A stretch of 6,157 nucleotides of DNA from Candidatus Kapaibacterium sp. (lineage in GTDB: Bacteria > Bacteroidota > Ignavibacteria > Kapaibacteriales > UBA2268), in contig JAQIDA010000139.1 of NCBI GenBank assembly GCA_027858275.1, positions 1 through 6,157 of the forward strand, in the 5' to 3' direction. Shown piece by piece: positions 4,649-6,157 of the stretch (within the stretch, counting starts at the first letter, position 1; each line of letters opens with the position of its first letter). Under the pieces are notes generated by a model. That model was not told where the DNA came from, ran no database searches, and saw only the letters and a list, made by a program, of their open reading frames with translations. The translations under genes and the position numbers were made by a program.

Positions 4649-6157
4649 TTATTGCTCAATGAGGAATATCAGAGTTGAAAATGTCGCGATTCCTATGACG
4701 AATCTGAACAGAAATTTTCTTGTATTGTCGGAAGTCAGAACATAAGCGCTGATCAAAGATAAGATTATCGACAGAAGAATTGTTGATTCTCCTTTGATAT
4801 ATCCAAACTCAAATTGAGCTATATATTGATTGATTTGAAGAGAAATATCAACAAGAAAATCTCCTGCCTTTGCGTAGTACACTGCAAAATTCGTATTAAC
4901 AAAAGAAATCACGAGGCTTATTTGTGCGAATATCATTCCGAGGCACATCAAAGGAACTAACACGGTATTAACAAGATACGACGACATGGACAGCACTCCG
5001 AAATGATAAGCCACAATCGGAGCGACTCCAAGTGTGGCGGAAGCAGTGACGGCAACGGATGAACTCAAGAATTCAGTAAACATATTTTCATGTCTTAAAA
5101 CAGATAAAATGTTTTTCCGAGCCGGTGAATAGAAAAGCCCGATTCCGGTTACAGCCGCAAGTGACATATGAAAACCGACGGAATATATCATTTGAGGCGA
5201 GAATATCAGCAGAAGAACAGTCAAAAACGCAAGTGAGTTAATCAAATAAAACTCACGCTGATGCAGCTTCAACCAATAATATAATATTATCATAATCCCG
5301 GCACGTAGAGCTGAAGCGTGCATACCCGTCAGAAATACAAATGCGATTATTAATACAGTCAGCAGGATAAATTTCAAATATTTCCGCTTGATAAATCCCA
5401 GGAATAGATTGAGAGCAAAGGCGATTATCCCAACGTGTAATCCGCTTATCGCCAGCAAGTGAGCGGTTCCTGTCAGATTGAAATCTTGTCTCGTCTCATA
5501 AGGAATTTCGCTTTTATCACCTGTTATCATAGCGATAATAATCGGAGCTGTTTGCGCTGAATAAAGCCTGTGGATCTTTTCTTTGATTGTTGATCTGACG
5601 ATAGATTTATAATAATTTATTCCCTTGGGAGCAGACAAAACGCTGAATTGATTCGCATAAGCGCGAGCGTAAAAACTTATTCCGATTGAAACCGCGTAAT
5701 CTCGTTCCGGGAATCCGCTGTCTGTCATTTTTCGGGGGATTCTCGCTTTAACAATCGCTGCTATTTTTGATCCCGGAATTAAATCAATTTTGTATTTATC
5801 GAGACCGTATATATCGACAAATAAATCAACATCCTTAATGGGGATCATATTTTTAGCGTCCAACTTGCCTTTTATTCTGATTCTGTAATGCGAACTGTCA
5901 TAACTCCTCACAAGATCAATAATTTCGCCGTCAACGAGTGCTTTGAATTCATGAAGATTCTGATTGGGATAGACAGAAAATGGGGCAGAGGCTTGTGTAT
6001 AAACAAAGAATCCGATAACGATAGAAGCAATAAGAACGGCAAGCTGCTTTTGCTTGAGCAAAAGACCGACAATCAAAGTAATTAATAATCCACCTGTGAC
6101 AATATAAAATACATTGTCGCGCAAATCAAAACAATAGGCAAGAAGAATACCTGCAAC
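4649..6157 (-). CDS. comEC: ComEC/Rec2-family DNA uptake channel protein (5' end outside window)
   Basis: ComEC is the inner-membrane channel that carries single-stranded DNA into the cytoplasm during natural transformation. 502 residues are visible. The frame is open to the right edge: 11 residues (VAGILLAYCFD) precede the TTG at 6122-6124, and they look like the first membrane helix typical of ComEC, so the real start is probably a short way outside. Numbering from the first visible residue: N-terminal helices at about 1-60; a soluble OB-like region (DUF4131) at about 70-170, ending in GFPERDYAVSIGISFYARA; then the Competence domain from about 205, with the hallmark GTAHLLAISGLHVGI (230-244), ASALRAGIM (281-289), VGFHMSLAAVTGIG (327-340) and LGVAPIVAYHFGVLSMSSYL (376-395), with many membrane helices. 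It ends after a last hydrophobic helix (about 482-500). There is no C-terminal metallo-beta-lactamase domain, as in the short form found in many bacteria. No frameshift is seen. Confidence 0.93.
   Translation of the reverse strand, partial: VAGILLAYCFDLRDNVFYIVTGGLLITLIVGLLLKQKQLAVLIASIVIGFFVYTQASAPFSVYPNQNLHEFKALVDGEIIDLVRSYDSSHYRIRIKGKLDAKNMIPIKDVDLFVDIYGLDKYKIDLIPGSKIAAIVKARIPRKMTDSGFPERDYAVSIGISFYARAYANQFSVLSAPKGINYYKSIVRSTIKEKIHRLYSAQTAPIIIAMITGDKSEIPYETRQDFNLTGTAHLLAISGLHVGIIAFALNLFLGFIKRKYLKFILLTVLIIAFVFLTGMHASALRAGIMIILYYWLKLHQREFYLINSLAFLTVLLLIFSPQMIYSVGFHMSLAAVTGIGLFYSPARKNILSVLRHENMFTEFLSSSVAVTASATLGVAPIVAYHFGVLSMSSYLVNTVLVPLMCLGMIFAQISLVISFVNTNFAVYYAKAGDFLVDISLQINQYIAQFEFGYIKGESTILLSIILSLISAYVLTSDNTRKFLFRFVIGIATFSTLIFLIEQ

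Noticed and set aside
1..6157. A novel defence or mobile system in the window
   Set aside because: All five genes belong to known families, gaps are short, and there are no integrase, transposase, inverted-repeat, toxin-antitoxin or CRISPR signs.

Overview
The window looks like an ordinary chromosomal stretch of an AT-leaning (roughly 40% GC by eye) Gram-negative bacterium. The FCB group (Bacteroidota / Chlorobiota / Ignavibacteria-like) is the best guess. That guess rests on three things: a Wza-type export protein with several SLBB units paired with a Wzz-type co-polymerase, no visible Shine-Dalgarno sequence before any of the three start codons in the window, and a TAnnTTTG promoter-like element upstream of the export gene. 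The lineage assignment is inference.

Layout. The left end (1-755, + strand) holds the C-terminal ~250 residues of RecN, a DNA double-strand-break repair ATPase whose 5' part lies outside the window. It converges on a leftward block of four genes that fills the rest. In transcription order (right to left) these are comEC, the inner-membrane DNA-uptake channel, cut by the right edge of the window; pgeF (yfiH), a multicopper-oxidase-like 'laccase domain' protein; an outer-membrane polysaccharide export protein with Poly_export and SLBB domains; and a Wzz/GumC-type polysaccharide co-polymerase. A hairpin with a U-tract on the minus strand ends the block and overlaps the recN stop codon.

How the genes fit together. 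The last two genes make a plausible trans-envelope pair: the inner-membrane co-polymerase sets chain length and contacts the outer-membrane export channel. No glycosyltransferase, flippase, polymerase or tyrosine kinase gene is visible, so the pair may serve a polysaccharide locus elsewhere. comEC and pgeF lie 81 bases apart on the same strand and are probably co-transcribed. The export pair may also have its own promoter in the 90-base gap after pgeF.

Annotation cautions. The comEC frame runs off the right edge, so the in-frame TTG near 6124 is not a credible start. The export gene should probably start at 3739, not 3823, which gives a clean signal peptide. The recN frame is open to the left edge, so the ATG at 192 is internal. 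I found no tRNA, rRNA, CRISPR array, insertion sequence or clearly novel system. No gene-free stretch exceeds 90 bases.
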